Positions 1-5,704 of a stretch of 6,149 nt of DNA are shown piece after piece. Position 1 is the first letter of the stretch; every line of letters starts with the position of its first letter. Under the pieces are notes generated by a model. The model ran no database searches, had not been told where the DNA came from, and saw only the letters and a program-made list of their open reading frames with translations. A program made the translations under genes and the position numbers. Source of the stretch: JBBQXK01 sp038251625 (GTDB lineage: Bacteria > Pseudomonadota > Alphaproteobacteria > Rhodobacterales > Rhodobacteraceae); assembly GCA_038251625.1 (NCBI GenBank), contig JBBSBE010000191.1, forward strand, positions 1-6,149, read 5' to 3'.

Positions 1-110
1 AGTGCCGCCGCGATCAGGATCAGAAAGCCAAGGCCAAGCCCCGCGGACACGCGCCGTGCCGTACCCATCATCGCCGTGTGCGCCTGCCCTGCCCGGTTCG
101 ATCGCTGCAT
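1..110 (-). CDS. N-terminus of an exported or membrane-anchored protein (partial, unidentified)
   Basis: The minus strand is open from an ATG at 110 to the left edge of the window, giving 36 codons. The visible protein begins MQRSNRAGQAHTAMMG, then has a basic ARR stretch followed by a hydrophobic run rich in G, L and I (about residues 22-36). This is the layout of a signal peptide or signal anchor. The first ATG is preferred because AGAGGGG lies about 6 nt upstream; two further ATGs (codons 14 and 15) would give a shorter, more typical signal peptide and cannot be excluded. The gene lies downstream of the small membrane protein at 213-500 on the same strand, 102 bp away. The mature protein is not visible, so I assign no function. 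Confidence 0.55.
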   Translation of the reverse strand, partial: MQRSNRAGQAHTAMMGTARRVSAGLGLGFLILIAAA

Positions 111-212
111 CCCTGTCCCCTCTGACCGTTGCCCTACCCATTCTATTGTCATGCTAGGGCCGTTCGTGTCGATGCCTCAAGCCGGGATTGCGCGAATGTG
201 ACCGGGGCCGTG
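111..212 (-). promoter_or_regulatory. intergenic region with a possible promoter for the leftmost gene
   Basis: This gap lies between the stop of the small membrane-protein gene and the start of the leftmost gene. On the minus strand TTGAGG (175-180) and TAGCAT (151-156) are separated by 18 bp, a plausible but weak sigma-70-type pair, about 40 nt upstream of the ATG at 110. I see no convincing terminator hairpin for the upstream gene here. The promoter call is by eye only. Confidence 0.3.
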
Positions 213-500
213 TCAATCGTCGCGGTCGTGCCCGATCCAGCGGCGCACCAGTTCGCTTTCGATGCCGCGGAACGCGAGATAGGCCAGCATGGCCAGCATT
301 CCTTTGCCCGAAATCAGCAAGAGCTGCACCAGCCCGCCCTCGGCCACCGCCATCACCCCGTGGCGGCGCAGGAAATCCACGTTGGCCATCGCCAGCATCA
401 CAAGGTTGTATGTGAGCCAGGCAAAGACCACCGATACCGCGCAAAGTGCCAGGAACAGAACGAGCGAGGGGTAGATCTTGGGATGAAACCAGCGAGACAA
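213..500 (-). CDS. small two-helix inner-membrane protein, function unknown
   Basis: This 95-residue protein starts with TTG at 500. It begins MSRWFHPKIYPSL, has one hydrophobic segment at about residues 11-37, a polar loop containing NVDFLRRHG, a second hydrophobic segment at about 56-78, and a charged tail ending HDRDD. An in-frame TGA lies six codons upstream of the TTG, and no ATG or GTG comes before the first helix, so TTG is the only start that keeps both helices. GAAAGG (512-517) lies 11 nt upstream and may be the ribosome-binding site. The gene follows cycM on the same strand, 75 bp downstream and just past a terminator hairpin. I recall similar short proteins in Rhodobacteraceae but cannot name a family. 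The well-formed membrane topology, rather than similarity, supports it being real. Two overlapping ORFs in other frames lack such structure. Confidence 0.78.
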   Translation of the reverse strand: MSRWFHPKIYPSLVLFLALCAVSVVFAWLTYNLVMLAMANVDFLRRHGVMAVAEGGLVQLLLISGKGMLAMLAYLAFRGIESELVRRWIGHDRDD

Positions 501-520
501 TGGACGACAGGCCTTTCACG

Positions 521-551
521 ATCAAGAAAGGGGGCAGCGATGCCCCCTTCT
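521..551 (-). terminator. rho-independent terminator or attenuator after cycM
   Basis: A perfect 9-bp stem (528-536 pairs with 541-549) closes a 4-nt loop; it reads AAGGGGGCA-TCGC-TGCCCCCTT on the minus strand. It is followed on that strand by the T-rich stretch TCTTGAT. It lies 25 nt past the cycM stop codon, so it fits termination of the cycM transcript. The run of T is short and interrupted, so termination may be incomplete. It ends only about 20 nt before the TTG start of the next gene on the same strand. Confidence 0.8.
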
Positions 552-575
552 GCCACGAATCGCGTCAAGCGCAAA

Positions 576-1094
576 TTATTGCGTGGTTTCCAGATAGGCC
601 ACGAGGTTGGCACGATCGTCGATCTTCGGCAGGCCCGCAAAGGCCATCTTGGTGCCCGGCGCATAGGATTTGGGATTGGTCAGGAAGGCATTGAGGTTTT
701 CGGGCGTCCAGGTATCGGGCTTCATGCTCACCAGCATGTCGGAATAGGCAAAGCCGGGCATCGCGGCCTTGGGGCGGTTGACCACGCCATTGAGGTGGGG
801 GCCGGTGCCATCGGTACCGTCAAGCTTGTGGCAGGCCTTGCATTTGCCAAAGACCTTTTCGCCCGCACCCGCATCGGCGGACGCCAGTACGACGGAAAAA
901 TCCTCGACCGGGGCTTCGGCGCTGGCCTCTTCGGTGGCGCCGGTATCGATCGTATAGGCCTGTGCGACTTCCTCGCCGTGCCCTTCTTCGGGGCCCATAT
1001 GATAGATCGTCTCGCCCGCCCATTTGCCCAGAAGCAGAATGAGCAGCGATCCGCAGACCGCGCCGAGAATCTTGGTAGCCGTCATCGTATCCAT
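576..1094 (-). CDS. cycM: membrane-anchored cytochrome c552 (CycM type)
   Basis: This is a 172-residue class I c-type cytochrome held in the inner membrane with its heme domain in the periplasm. In Paracoccus, CycM carries electrons from the cytochrome bc1 complex to the aa3-type cytochrome c oxidase. An uncleaved N-terminal helix (about residues 9-23) is followed by an acidic, Ala/Glu-rich linker (about 34-65). The heme domain follows, with the binding motif CKACH at 85-89, the conserved GTGPHLNGVV loop (96-105), and the probable axial ligand Met150 in PGTKMAF. The start MDTMT is chosen from family resemblance; its ribosome site is weak (AAGG about 12 nt upstream), and the second Met at codon 4 is possible. 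The gene is divergent from pheA and is followed by a terminator hairpin. The length and single heme fit the CycM family; a soluble c2 would have a cleaved signal instead. Confidence 0.96.
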   Translation of the reverse strand: MDTMTATKILGAVCGSLLILLLGKWAGETIYHMGPEEGHGEEVAQAYTIDTGATEEASAEAPVEDFSVVLASADAGAGEKVFGKCKACHKLDGTDGTGPHLNGVVNRPKAAMPGFAYSDMLVSMKPDTWTPENLNAFLTNPKSYAPGTKMAFAGLPKIDDRANLVAYLETTQ

Positions 1095-1234
1095 GTGTCC
1101 GCCCAGCCTTTGCGTTCGTCCTGCCCCATAGAGGCCAAGTCGGGCGCTTCTAACCGCTTCCCCCCCCTTCTTTCAAGGTGTAGGAGCGCGACCAATCGCC
1201 CCTTTGGCGCAATGGACGGACGGATGGAGGCAAT
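1095..1234. promoter_or_regulatory. divergent cycM/pheA intergenic region with an 8-C tract
   Basis: These 140 bp must hold promoters for both genes. Toward cycM, TTGAAA (1171-1176) and TAGAAG (1147-1152) are 18 bp apart on the minus strand. The spacer between them contains a run of eight C (1160-1167), which reads as eight G on the cycM strand. This would place the cycM start of transcription roughly 45-50 nt before its ATG. For pheA I see no convincing -35/-10 pair; its ribosome-binding site GGAGG (1226-1230) lies 4 nt before the ATG. Confidence 0.4.
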
Positions 1235-2065
1235 ATGACCGCTCGTATCTCGTTTCAGGGAGAGCCGGGGGCCTATTCGCACGAAGCCTGCCGCCAGGCC
1301 CGGCCGGGCATTGAAGCCGTGGCCTGTCGCACCTTCGAGGACGCCATCGAGATGTGCAGGGCGGGCGAAACCGATCTTGCGATGCTGCCGGTGGAAAACT
1401 CGACCTATGGCCGGGTGGCCGACATCCACAGCCTGCTGCCCGGTTCGGGCCTCTACATCGTGGATGAGGCCTTTGTGCGGGTGCACATCAACCTGCTGGC
1501 GTTGCCCGGGGTGGCGCTGGGTGCCATTACATCAGCGATGAGCCACACGGTGCTGCTGGGCCAGTGCCGCAGCTTCCTGCGCGACCATGGCATCCGGGCC
1601 GTGACGGGCGCCGACACGGCTGGATCGGCCCGCGTGGTGGCCGAGCGGGGCGATCCTGCGATGGGGGCGCTGGCGTCGGAACTGGCGGGCGAGATCTACG
1701 GCCTGGATGTGCTGGCAAGGAAGATCGAGGATCAGTCGAACAACACCACGCGGTTTCTGGTGATGGCGCGAGAGGCCGATCACAGCCGCCGCGGGGCGCA
1801 GATGATGACCACCTTCACGTTTCGCGTGCGCAACATCCCGGCCGCACTGTACAAGGCGATGGGCGGGTTTGCGACGAACGGCGTGAACATGACCAAGCTG
1901 GAAAGCTACATGGTGGGCGGATCTTTCACGGCCACCGAATTCTATGCCGATATCGAGGGCCATCCCGAAGACGCAGCGGTGGCGCGCGCGCTGGAAGAGT
2001 TGCGCTATTTCACCTCGGAGCACGCGATCCTGGGCGTCTATCCCGCCGATCCCAGACGGGCCTGA
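1235..2065 (+). CDS. pheA: prephenate dehydratase (monofunctional, with ACT domain)
   Basis: This 276-residue cytoplasmic enzyme converts prephenate to phenylpyruvate with loss of water and CO2, the step committing chorismate-derived carbon to phenylalanine. The catalytic domain (about residues 1-180) starts with FQGEPGAYSH (7-16), carries LPVENSTYG (51-59) and ends with the catalytic NNTTRF motif (169-174). A C-terminal ACT domain (about 191-270) is expected to bind phenylalanine for feedback inhibition. It has PAALYKAMGGF (202-212) where the family has a GAL motif, and ESYM (223-226) where many bacterial enzymes have ESRP. There is no chorismate mutase domain, unlike the E. coli bifunctional PheA. 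The ATG has GGAGG just upstream. The gene ends 7 bp from the stop codon of the convergent SRPBCC gene. Confidence 0.97.
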   Translation: MTARISFQGEPGAYSHEACRQARPGIEAVACRTFEDAIEMCRAGETDLAMLPVENSTYGRVADIHSLLPGSGLYIVDEAFVRVHINLLALPGVALGAITSAMSHTVLLGQCRSFLRDHGIRAVTGADTAGSARVVAERGDPAMGALASELAGEIYGLDVLARKIEDQSNNTTRFLVMAREADHSRRGAQMMTTFTFRVRNIPAALYKAMGGFATNGVNMTKLESYMVGGSFTATEFYADIEGHPEDAAVARALEELRYFTSEHAILGVYPADPRRA

Positions 2066-2072
2066 CAGCACG

Positions 2073-2546
2073 TCACAGCGTACGGGGCAAGGCGTTCCGG
2101 TCTTCGATCATCGCAGCCAGCGCCGAGGTGCGGGCCTTGAACCGCTTTTCCATCCGTCCCCGCGCCAGCCGCAGCGACTGCAGGAAAAGCCGTGCGGCAA
2201 TCGTGCGCGGCAGCACATCGAACACAACCGCGATCCGCGTGCGCCGGGGGCCAAGCTCGACCACATCAAGCCGCAGGGTGCCTTCGATCATCCGCCCCTC
2301 GCCCCCGAAGGCCATCATGTGCTGCGGATCTATCGCGGTCAGCCGCAGGTCCACGTCGCGTTGCTTGCCGCGGTAGGCAAAGCGGACGTTCCAGCCCAAG
2401 CCCGGCTGCAGGGTTGTGTGGCGGTCGGTGCGCATGACATCGGCCCCGCGTCGCAGGGCCGCGCGTTCCCAATGATCGAAATCGGTAAGCGTTTGCCAGA
2501 CGGCGGCGAGCGGTGCCTCGATATCTTCGCGCGTGCTGAATTTCAT
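2073..2546 (-). CDS. SRPBCC-fold (START/polyketide cyclase-like) protein
   Basis: The protein is 157 residues when started at the ATG at 2546 (MKFSTREDIEAP). The reading frame stays open further upstream, but an earlier start at 2615 would overlap nudC and add residues with no family resemblance. The layout fits the SRPBCC hydrophobic-pocket fold: an opening strand and the IEAPLAAVWQTLTDFDHW helix region (9-26), central strands (about 50-112, including GWNVRFAYRGK), and a long basic C-terminal helix (about 113-150, LFLQSLRLARGRMEKRF). I recall the ERAALRRG segment (27-34) from homologues in Rhodobacteraceae. The ligand and function are unknown. There is no signal peptide, so it is probably cytoplasmic. 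It lies 49 bp downstream of nudC on the same strand with a weak ribosome site, so co-transcription with nudC is likely. Confidence 0.88.
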   Translation of the reverse strand: MKFSTREDIEAPLAAVWQTLTDFDHWERAALRRGADVMRTDRHTTLQPGLGWNVRFAYRGKQRDVDLRLTAIDPQHMMAFGGEGRMIEGTLRLDVVELGPRRTRIAVVFDVLPRTIAARLFLQSLRLARGRMEKRFKARTSALAAMIEDRNALPRTL

Positions 2547-2595
2547 GTGCCGACCGTCTGTTCCGCGCGTTTTCGCCTTGCCGGAAAGATTGCCG

Positions 2596-3549
2596 TCAAT
2601 CCAGCCGGTCCGCAAGCCAGCCTGCCAAAAGGGCGTGCGCGATGGCCCCGCGCCGGGGTGCGCGGATGTCGGGGTGTGCCCCTGCCATCACATCCACCAT
2701 GTCCTGCCGCGAGACCCAGAGCGCGGCCTCGAGCTCGACCGGATCAAGGGTGATCGCCTCGTCCAGCGCCTCGCCATGGCAACCCATCATCAATGATGCG
2801 GGAAAGGGCCAGGGCTGGCTGGCCAGATAGCGGACGGCACCTACGGTGATGCCCGCCTCTTCCGCCACTTCGCGGCGCACGGCGGCCTCGATCGTCTCAC
2901 CGGGTTCCACGAAGCCCGCAAGGCAGGAATACATCCCCGGCGGCCAACCCGGCGAGCGGCCCAGAAGCACCGCATTGCCAAGGGTGATGAGCATGATCAC
3001 CACCGGATCGGTGCGGGGGAAATGCGATGCGGCGCAATTTTCACACCGCCGTTGCCATCCCGCCTGCACCATCGCCGAAGCCGAGCCGCAGACGGCACAG
3101 AACCCGTGGCTGCGATGCCACTGCACCAGGGCCTTGGCGGTGGCGGCCAGTTCGCCCTCCCGCGCGGAAAGAGCAAGCATCGTGCCCCGAAGTTCGGCGA
3201 AGGCATGGGTATCGGGCAGCGCCGGGTGGTGCTGGACCGAGGCATCGAAAAAGCCCGCCTGCACTGCCTCGGCGCCGGCCTCGGGCGACCAGGCAGAGAT
3301 ATCGGCGGCGAAAAGGCCCGTCGCGCCCTCGAGCCCCAGAAAGATGGGCGCTTCGCCAAGTGCAAGCGCCGGATGCCCCGCAGGCAACCATCCCAGCGCC
3401 TCACCGCCCACGACCAGCGGTTTGCCACGCCAGAAGGGCAGTATCCGTCCGGCGGCCAGAAGGGCGGCTTGCCGCGCGTCATCGCCCCTCAGGGCGGCTG
3501 CACGGTCAAGCCCGGATGTCCCAAAGGCCATTGCTTCGCTGAAGGTCAT
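2596..3549 (-). CDS. nudC: NADH pyrophosphatase / NAD-cap hydrolase, Nudix family
   Basis: This 317-residue cytoplasmic enzyme hydrolyses NADH or NAD to NMN(H) and AMP; the family is also known to remove NAD caps from RNA. An N-terminal domain (about 1-140) precedes a four-cysteine zinc ribbon (C151, C154, C169, C172). The catalytic domain follows with a perfect Nudix box GX5EX7REUXEEXGU at 212-234, with E227, E230 and E231 as expected metal ligands or catalytic residues. SQPWPFPASLM (244-254) is the motif that marks NADH pyrophosphatases within the Nudix superfamily. The ATG at 3549 is preferred because AGGGGA sits about 8 nt upstream and the protein begins MTFSEAMAFG like its relatives; in-frame ATGs at 3591 and 3585 would add 14 or 12 residues. 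The gene is divergent from the CpdB-like gene and followed by the SRPBCC gene. Confidence 0.96.
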   Translation of the reverse strand: MTFSEAMAFGTSGLDRAAALRGDDARQAALLAAGRILPFWRGKPLVVGGEALGWLPAGHPALALGEAPIFLGLEGATGLFAADISAWSPEAGAEAVQAGFFDASVQHHPALPDTHAFAELRGTMLALSAREGELAATAKALVQWHRSHGFCAVCGSASAMVQAGWQRRCENCAASHFPRTDPVVIMLITLGNAVLLGRSPGWPPGMYSCLAGFVEPGETIEAAVRREVAEEAGITVGAVRYLASQPWPFPASLMMGCHGEALDEAITLDPVELEAALWVSRQDMVDVMAGAHPDIRAPRRGAIAHALLAGWLADRLD

Positions 3550-3627
3550 CGCGGCGTTCCCCTGCTGACGCCCCTCTGATCGCATGACCAAAGCGCGGTG
3601 TGAAGAAGCCCGTGGGTGCGCAGCGGC

Positions 3628-3644
3628 GCAACACCCCGTGTTGC
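3628..3644. repeat. 17-bp hairpin palindrome GCAACAC-CCC-GTGTTGC
   Basis: Two perfect 7-base inverted arms (3628-3634 and 3638-3644) flank three C. It is directly followed by the perfect 8-bp palindrome GATTAATC (3646-3653), and the GTTG at 3640-3643 is mirrored by CAAC at 3653-3656. The position, about 80-95 bp upstream of the nudC start and inside the divergent promoter region, suits an operator or an RNA hairpin in the nudC leader. No T-run follows on either strand, so it is unlikely to be a terminator. Confidence 0.5.
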
Positions 3645-3739
3645 CGATTAATCAACCTAGGGATGAAAATTTCGGATACTATACGCGACAAACTGGAATC
3701 CAAGCGAAGATAGGCTACTTTCCGAGCATAAAGTCGCGT

Positions 3740-3771
3740 TTTTTGGCAGGTTTCCGCCGATTTTTGGCGGG
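3740..3771 (+). repeat. direct repeat TTTTTGGC(A/G)GG, 21-bp period
   Basis: TTTTTGGCAGG (3740-3750) recurs as TTTTTGGCGGG (3761-3771) with one mismatch, exactly 21 bp apart, which is two helical turns. The second copy overlaps a short hairpin in which CCGCC (3754-3758) pairs with GGCGG (3766-3770). The pair lies 32-63 bp before the GTG start of the CpdB-like gene, in its probable leader or promoter. Confidence 0.5.
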
Positions 3772-3790
3772 CATGACCCTCGCAGAGCGG

Positions 3791-3798
3791 AGGAGGGG
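3791..3798 (+). promoter_or_regulatory. ribosome-binding site deciding the GTG start of the CpdB-like gene
   Basis: AGGAGGGG is a near-ideal Shine-Dalgarno sequence, with AGGAGG ending 6 nt before GTG at 3803. The in-frame ATG at 3773 has only a poorly spaced GGCGGG, and the ATG at 3584 has none worth naming. This favours the GTG. Confidence 0.75.
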
Positions 3799-3802
3799 CT
3801 TC

Positions 3803-5704
3803 GTGGACGTGCATTCTTTCTCGTTCGCCGCCACACGCGGCGAAGCCCTTTTGCGCCTGCTTTCAACGACCGATCTGCACGTCCACGTGTTCCCGTTCGA
3901 CTATTTCACCGACCGCCCGACCGAAGCGGCGGGGCTGGCCCGTACGGCTGTTCTGGTTGCCGCGATGCGCTCTGCGGCGCCAAATTCGCTTTTGTTCGAC
4001 AACGGCGATTTTCTGCAAGGCAGCGCGCTGGGCGATTACATCGCGATGGAGCGTGGGCTGTCGCGTGATCGGCTGCATCCGATGATCGCCGCGATGAACC
4101 GGATGGGCTACGACGCCGCGACGCTGGGTAATCACGAGTTCAACTACGGCGTGGATTTTCTGCTTGCCGCGCTGTCCATGGCGGCTTTTCCGGTGGTTTC
4201 AGCCAATATGGTTACCAAAAAAGGGGCGACGCCTGGGCAGGACAAGACACTGGTGCCCCCCTACCGCCTGCTTGACCGCACGCTGATCTGCGCCGACGGG
4301 CAGGCGCGCGCGATCCGGATCGGCGTCATCGGCTTTCTGCCGCCACAGACCGCGCTTTGGGATCGTGACGCGCTGAGAGGACGGGCAGAAACGCGCGATA
4401 TCGTGGAAAGCGCCCGCGCCTGGGTGCCGCAGATGCGGGCGGAGGGGGTCGACCTTGTGATTGCGCTGGCGCATTCCGGCATCGGGTCGGTCGTGCCCGA
4501 GGCGGGGATGGAGAATGCCGCCGCCGCACTGGCCGCCGCGACGGACGTAGACGCGGTGATCGCGGGCCATTCGCATCTGGTGTTCCCCTCATCGCAATTC
4601 GAGGGCCTGCCGGGCGTCGATGCAAAGGCGGGCACGCTGGCGGGAAAGCCTGCGGTAATGGCGGGATCGGTTGGCTCGCATCTGGGGGTCATCGACCTTC
4701 TGCTGGAGCCGCACAGAGCGGGCTGGCGGATCAAGACCGCGCTATCCCGGGCAGAGCCTGTGGCGCAAGGCACACAGAGCGAGGGGCGAATCCTGGCGGC
4801 CGCAGCGGTGGATCACGCCGCCACGCGCCACTACATGGCGCGTCCGGTCGGCCGGACCGATGCGCCGCTTGCCACGCATTTCGCGCTGCTGGCCGAAACG
4901 CGGGCGCTGCGGCTGATCTGCGATGCGCAGGCGGCCTATGTGCGCCACCATCTGGATGGCACCGGGTGCGAGGGGCTGCCCGTCCTGTCGGCGGCGGCGC
5001 CGTTCAAGGTGGGCGGGCGTGGGCTGTCGGCCCAGTTCACCCGGATTGCGGCAGGCCCCGTTTCATTGCGCAACATTGCCGATCTTTACTGCTTTCCCAA
5101 CGTGATACGTGCCGTGCGTGCAACCGGGGCCGAGATCGCAGACTGGCTGGAGCGCGCTGCAGCCGCCTACCGGCAGGTGATGCCGGGCGTGCAGGGGCAG
5201 CCGCTTTTCGATCCGGCCTTCCCCAGCTACAATTTCGATATGATCGCGGGCCTGAGCTATCGGTTCGACGTATCGGCCGCGACCCGGTACGATCGCAACG
5301 GCCACCTTGTGAACCCCGCTGGCGGACGCCTTCTTGACCTGCGGTTCGAGGGCAATCCGGTTGATCCCGATGCGGCCTTCGTGCTGGCGACCAACAATTA
5401 CCGGATCGCGCAGATGATCGGGTCCGGCGTGACGTCGCAGGTCATCCTTGGGACGGAGATCACGAACCGCGCGCTTCTTCTGCGCCATGTCGAGGCGCTG
5501 GGCCGGATCGCGCCACTGGGCCCGCCGAACTGGTGCATCAAGTTACCGGAGGGGGCGTCTGCAGACTTTGAAACGGGACTGGACGCGCTGGACGGCGCAC
5601 CGGCCCTGCCGGGGCTGGAGATGGAGACGATGGGCGCCACCGCCACGGGCCTTTTGCGCATACGCCTGCGCAATCCGGCAACCGCCATTCCTGCGACACG
5701 ATGA
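3803..5704 (+). CDS. cpdB: 2',3'-cyclic-nucleotide 2'-phosphodiesterase / 3'-nucleotidase (CpdB family)
   Basis: From GTG 3803 the protein has 633 residues. The family opens 2',3'-cyclic nucleotides from RNA breakdown and then removes the 3'-phosphate. The N-terminal calcineurin-like metallophosphatase domain carries all the expected metal-site motifs: TTDLHVHVF (22-30, D24 and H26), NGD (67-69), GNHEF (109-113), ALAHSG (221-226) and GHSH (255-258). The C-terminal 5'-nucleotidase substrate-binding domain (about 342-560) includes AAPFKVGGRG (398-407), FPNVIRAVRATG (431-442) and YNFDMIAGLSYRFD (476-489); the last resembles the aromatic adenine-stacking region of CpdB. E. coli CpdB is periplasmic, but I see no signal peptide here from any start, so the enzyme may be cytoplasmic. 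It is divergent from nudC. UshA-type 5'-nucleotidase is the main alternative; YNFDM favours CpdB. Confidence 0.9.
   Translation: MDVHSFSFAATRGEALLRLLSTTDLHVHVFPFDYFTDRPTEAAGLARTAVLVAAMRSAAPNSLLFDNGDFLQGSALGDYIAMERGLSRDRLHPMIAAMNRMGYDAATLGNHEFNYGVDFLLAALSMAAFPVVSANMVTKKGATPGQDKTLVPPYRLLDRTLICADGQARAIRIGVIGFLPPQTALWDRDALRGRAETRDIVESARAWVPQMRAEGVDLVIALAHSGIGSVVPEAGMENAAAALAAATDVDAVIAGHSHLVFPSSQFEGLPGVDAKAGTLAGKPAVMAGSVGSHLGVIDLLLEPHRAGWRIKTALSRAEPVAQGTQSEGRILAAAAVDHAATRHYMARPVGRTDAPLATHFALLAETRALRLICDAQAAYVRHHLDGTGCEGLPVLSAAAPFKVGGRGLSAQFTRIAAGPVSLRNIADLYCFPNVIRAVRATGAEIADWLERAAAAYRQVMPGVQGQPLFDPAFPSYNFDMIAGLSYRFDVSAATRYDRNGHLVNPAGGRLLDLRFEGNPVDPDAAFVLATNNYRIAQMIGSGVTSQVILGTEITNRALLLRHVEALGRIAPLGPPNWCIKLPEGASADFETGLDALDGAPALPGLEMETMGATATGLLRIRLRNPATAIPATR

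Larger units (their letters stand above)
3550..3802. promoter_or_regulatory. divergent nudC/cpdB intergenic region, partly AT-rich, with palindromes
   Basis: These 253 bp separate two divergent genes. The stretch at about 3640-3735 is clearly richer in A and T than the flanking genes, as expected for promoter DNA. ACTATA at 3678-3683 reads TATAGT on the minus strand, a good -10 element for nudC, but no clear -35 box goes with it. The plus strand has an overlapping TACTAT (3677-3682). The frame of the plus-strand gene stays open back to 3584, but base composition and the ribosome site at 3791 argue that this part is not translated. Individual repeats are listed separately. Confidence 0.5.

Noticed and set aside
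129..1238. Plus-strand 369-codon open frame antisense to the small membrane protein and cycM
   Set aside because: It lies opposite a clear cytochrome c gene, its translation is rich in H, R and G with no domain, and it has no ribosome site. It is a high-GC shadow frame.
1564..2753. Two plus-strand open frames of about 270 codons overlapping pheA, the SRPBCC gene and nudC
   Set aside because: They are out-of-frame or antisense to well-supported genes and have arginine- and proline-rich low-complexity translations.
2846..3579. Several plus-strand frames antisense to nudC (up to 240 codons)
   Set aside because: nudC has a perfect Nudix box and zinc ribbon on the other strand; these frames show no domain or start signal.
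3641..3655. FNR/FnrL-like site TTGCCGATTAATCAA
   Set aside because: The right half ATCAA fits, but the left half is TTGCC and the spacing is one base too long for TTGAT-N4-ATCAA.
3584..3802. N-terminal extension of the CpdB-like protein to the ATG at 3584
   Set aside because: The frame is open, but the stretch is partly AT-rich, contains palindromes and promoter-like boxes, lacks a ribosome site, and gives no signal peptide. AGGAGGGG before GTG 3803 is the better start.
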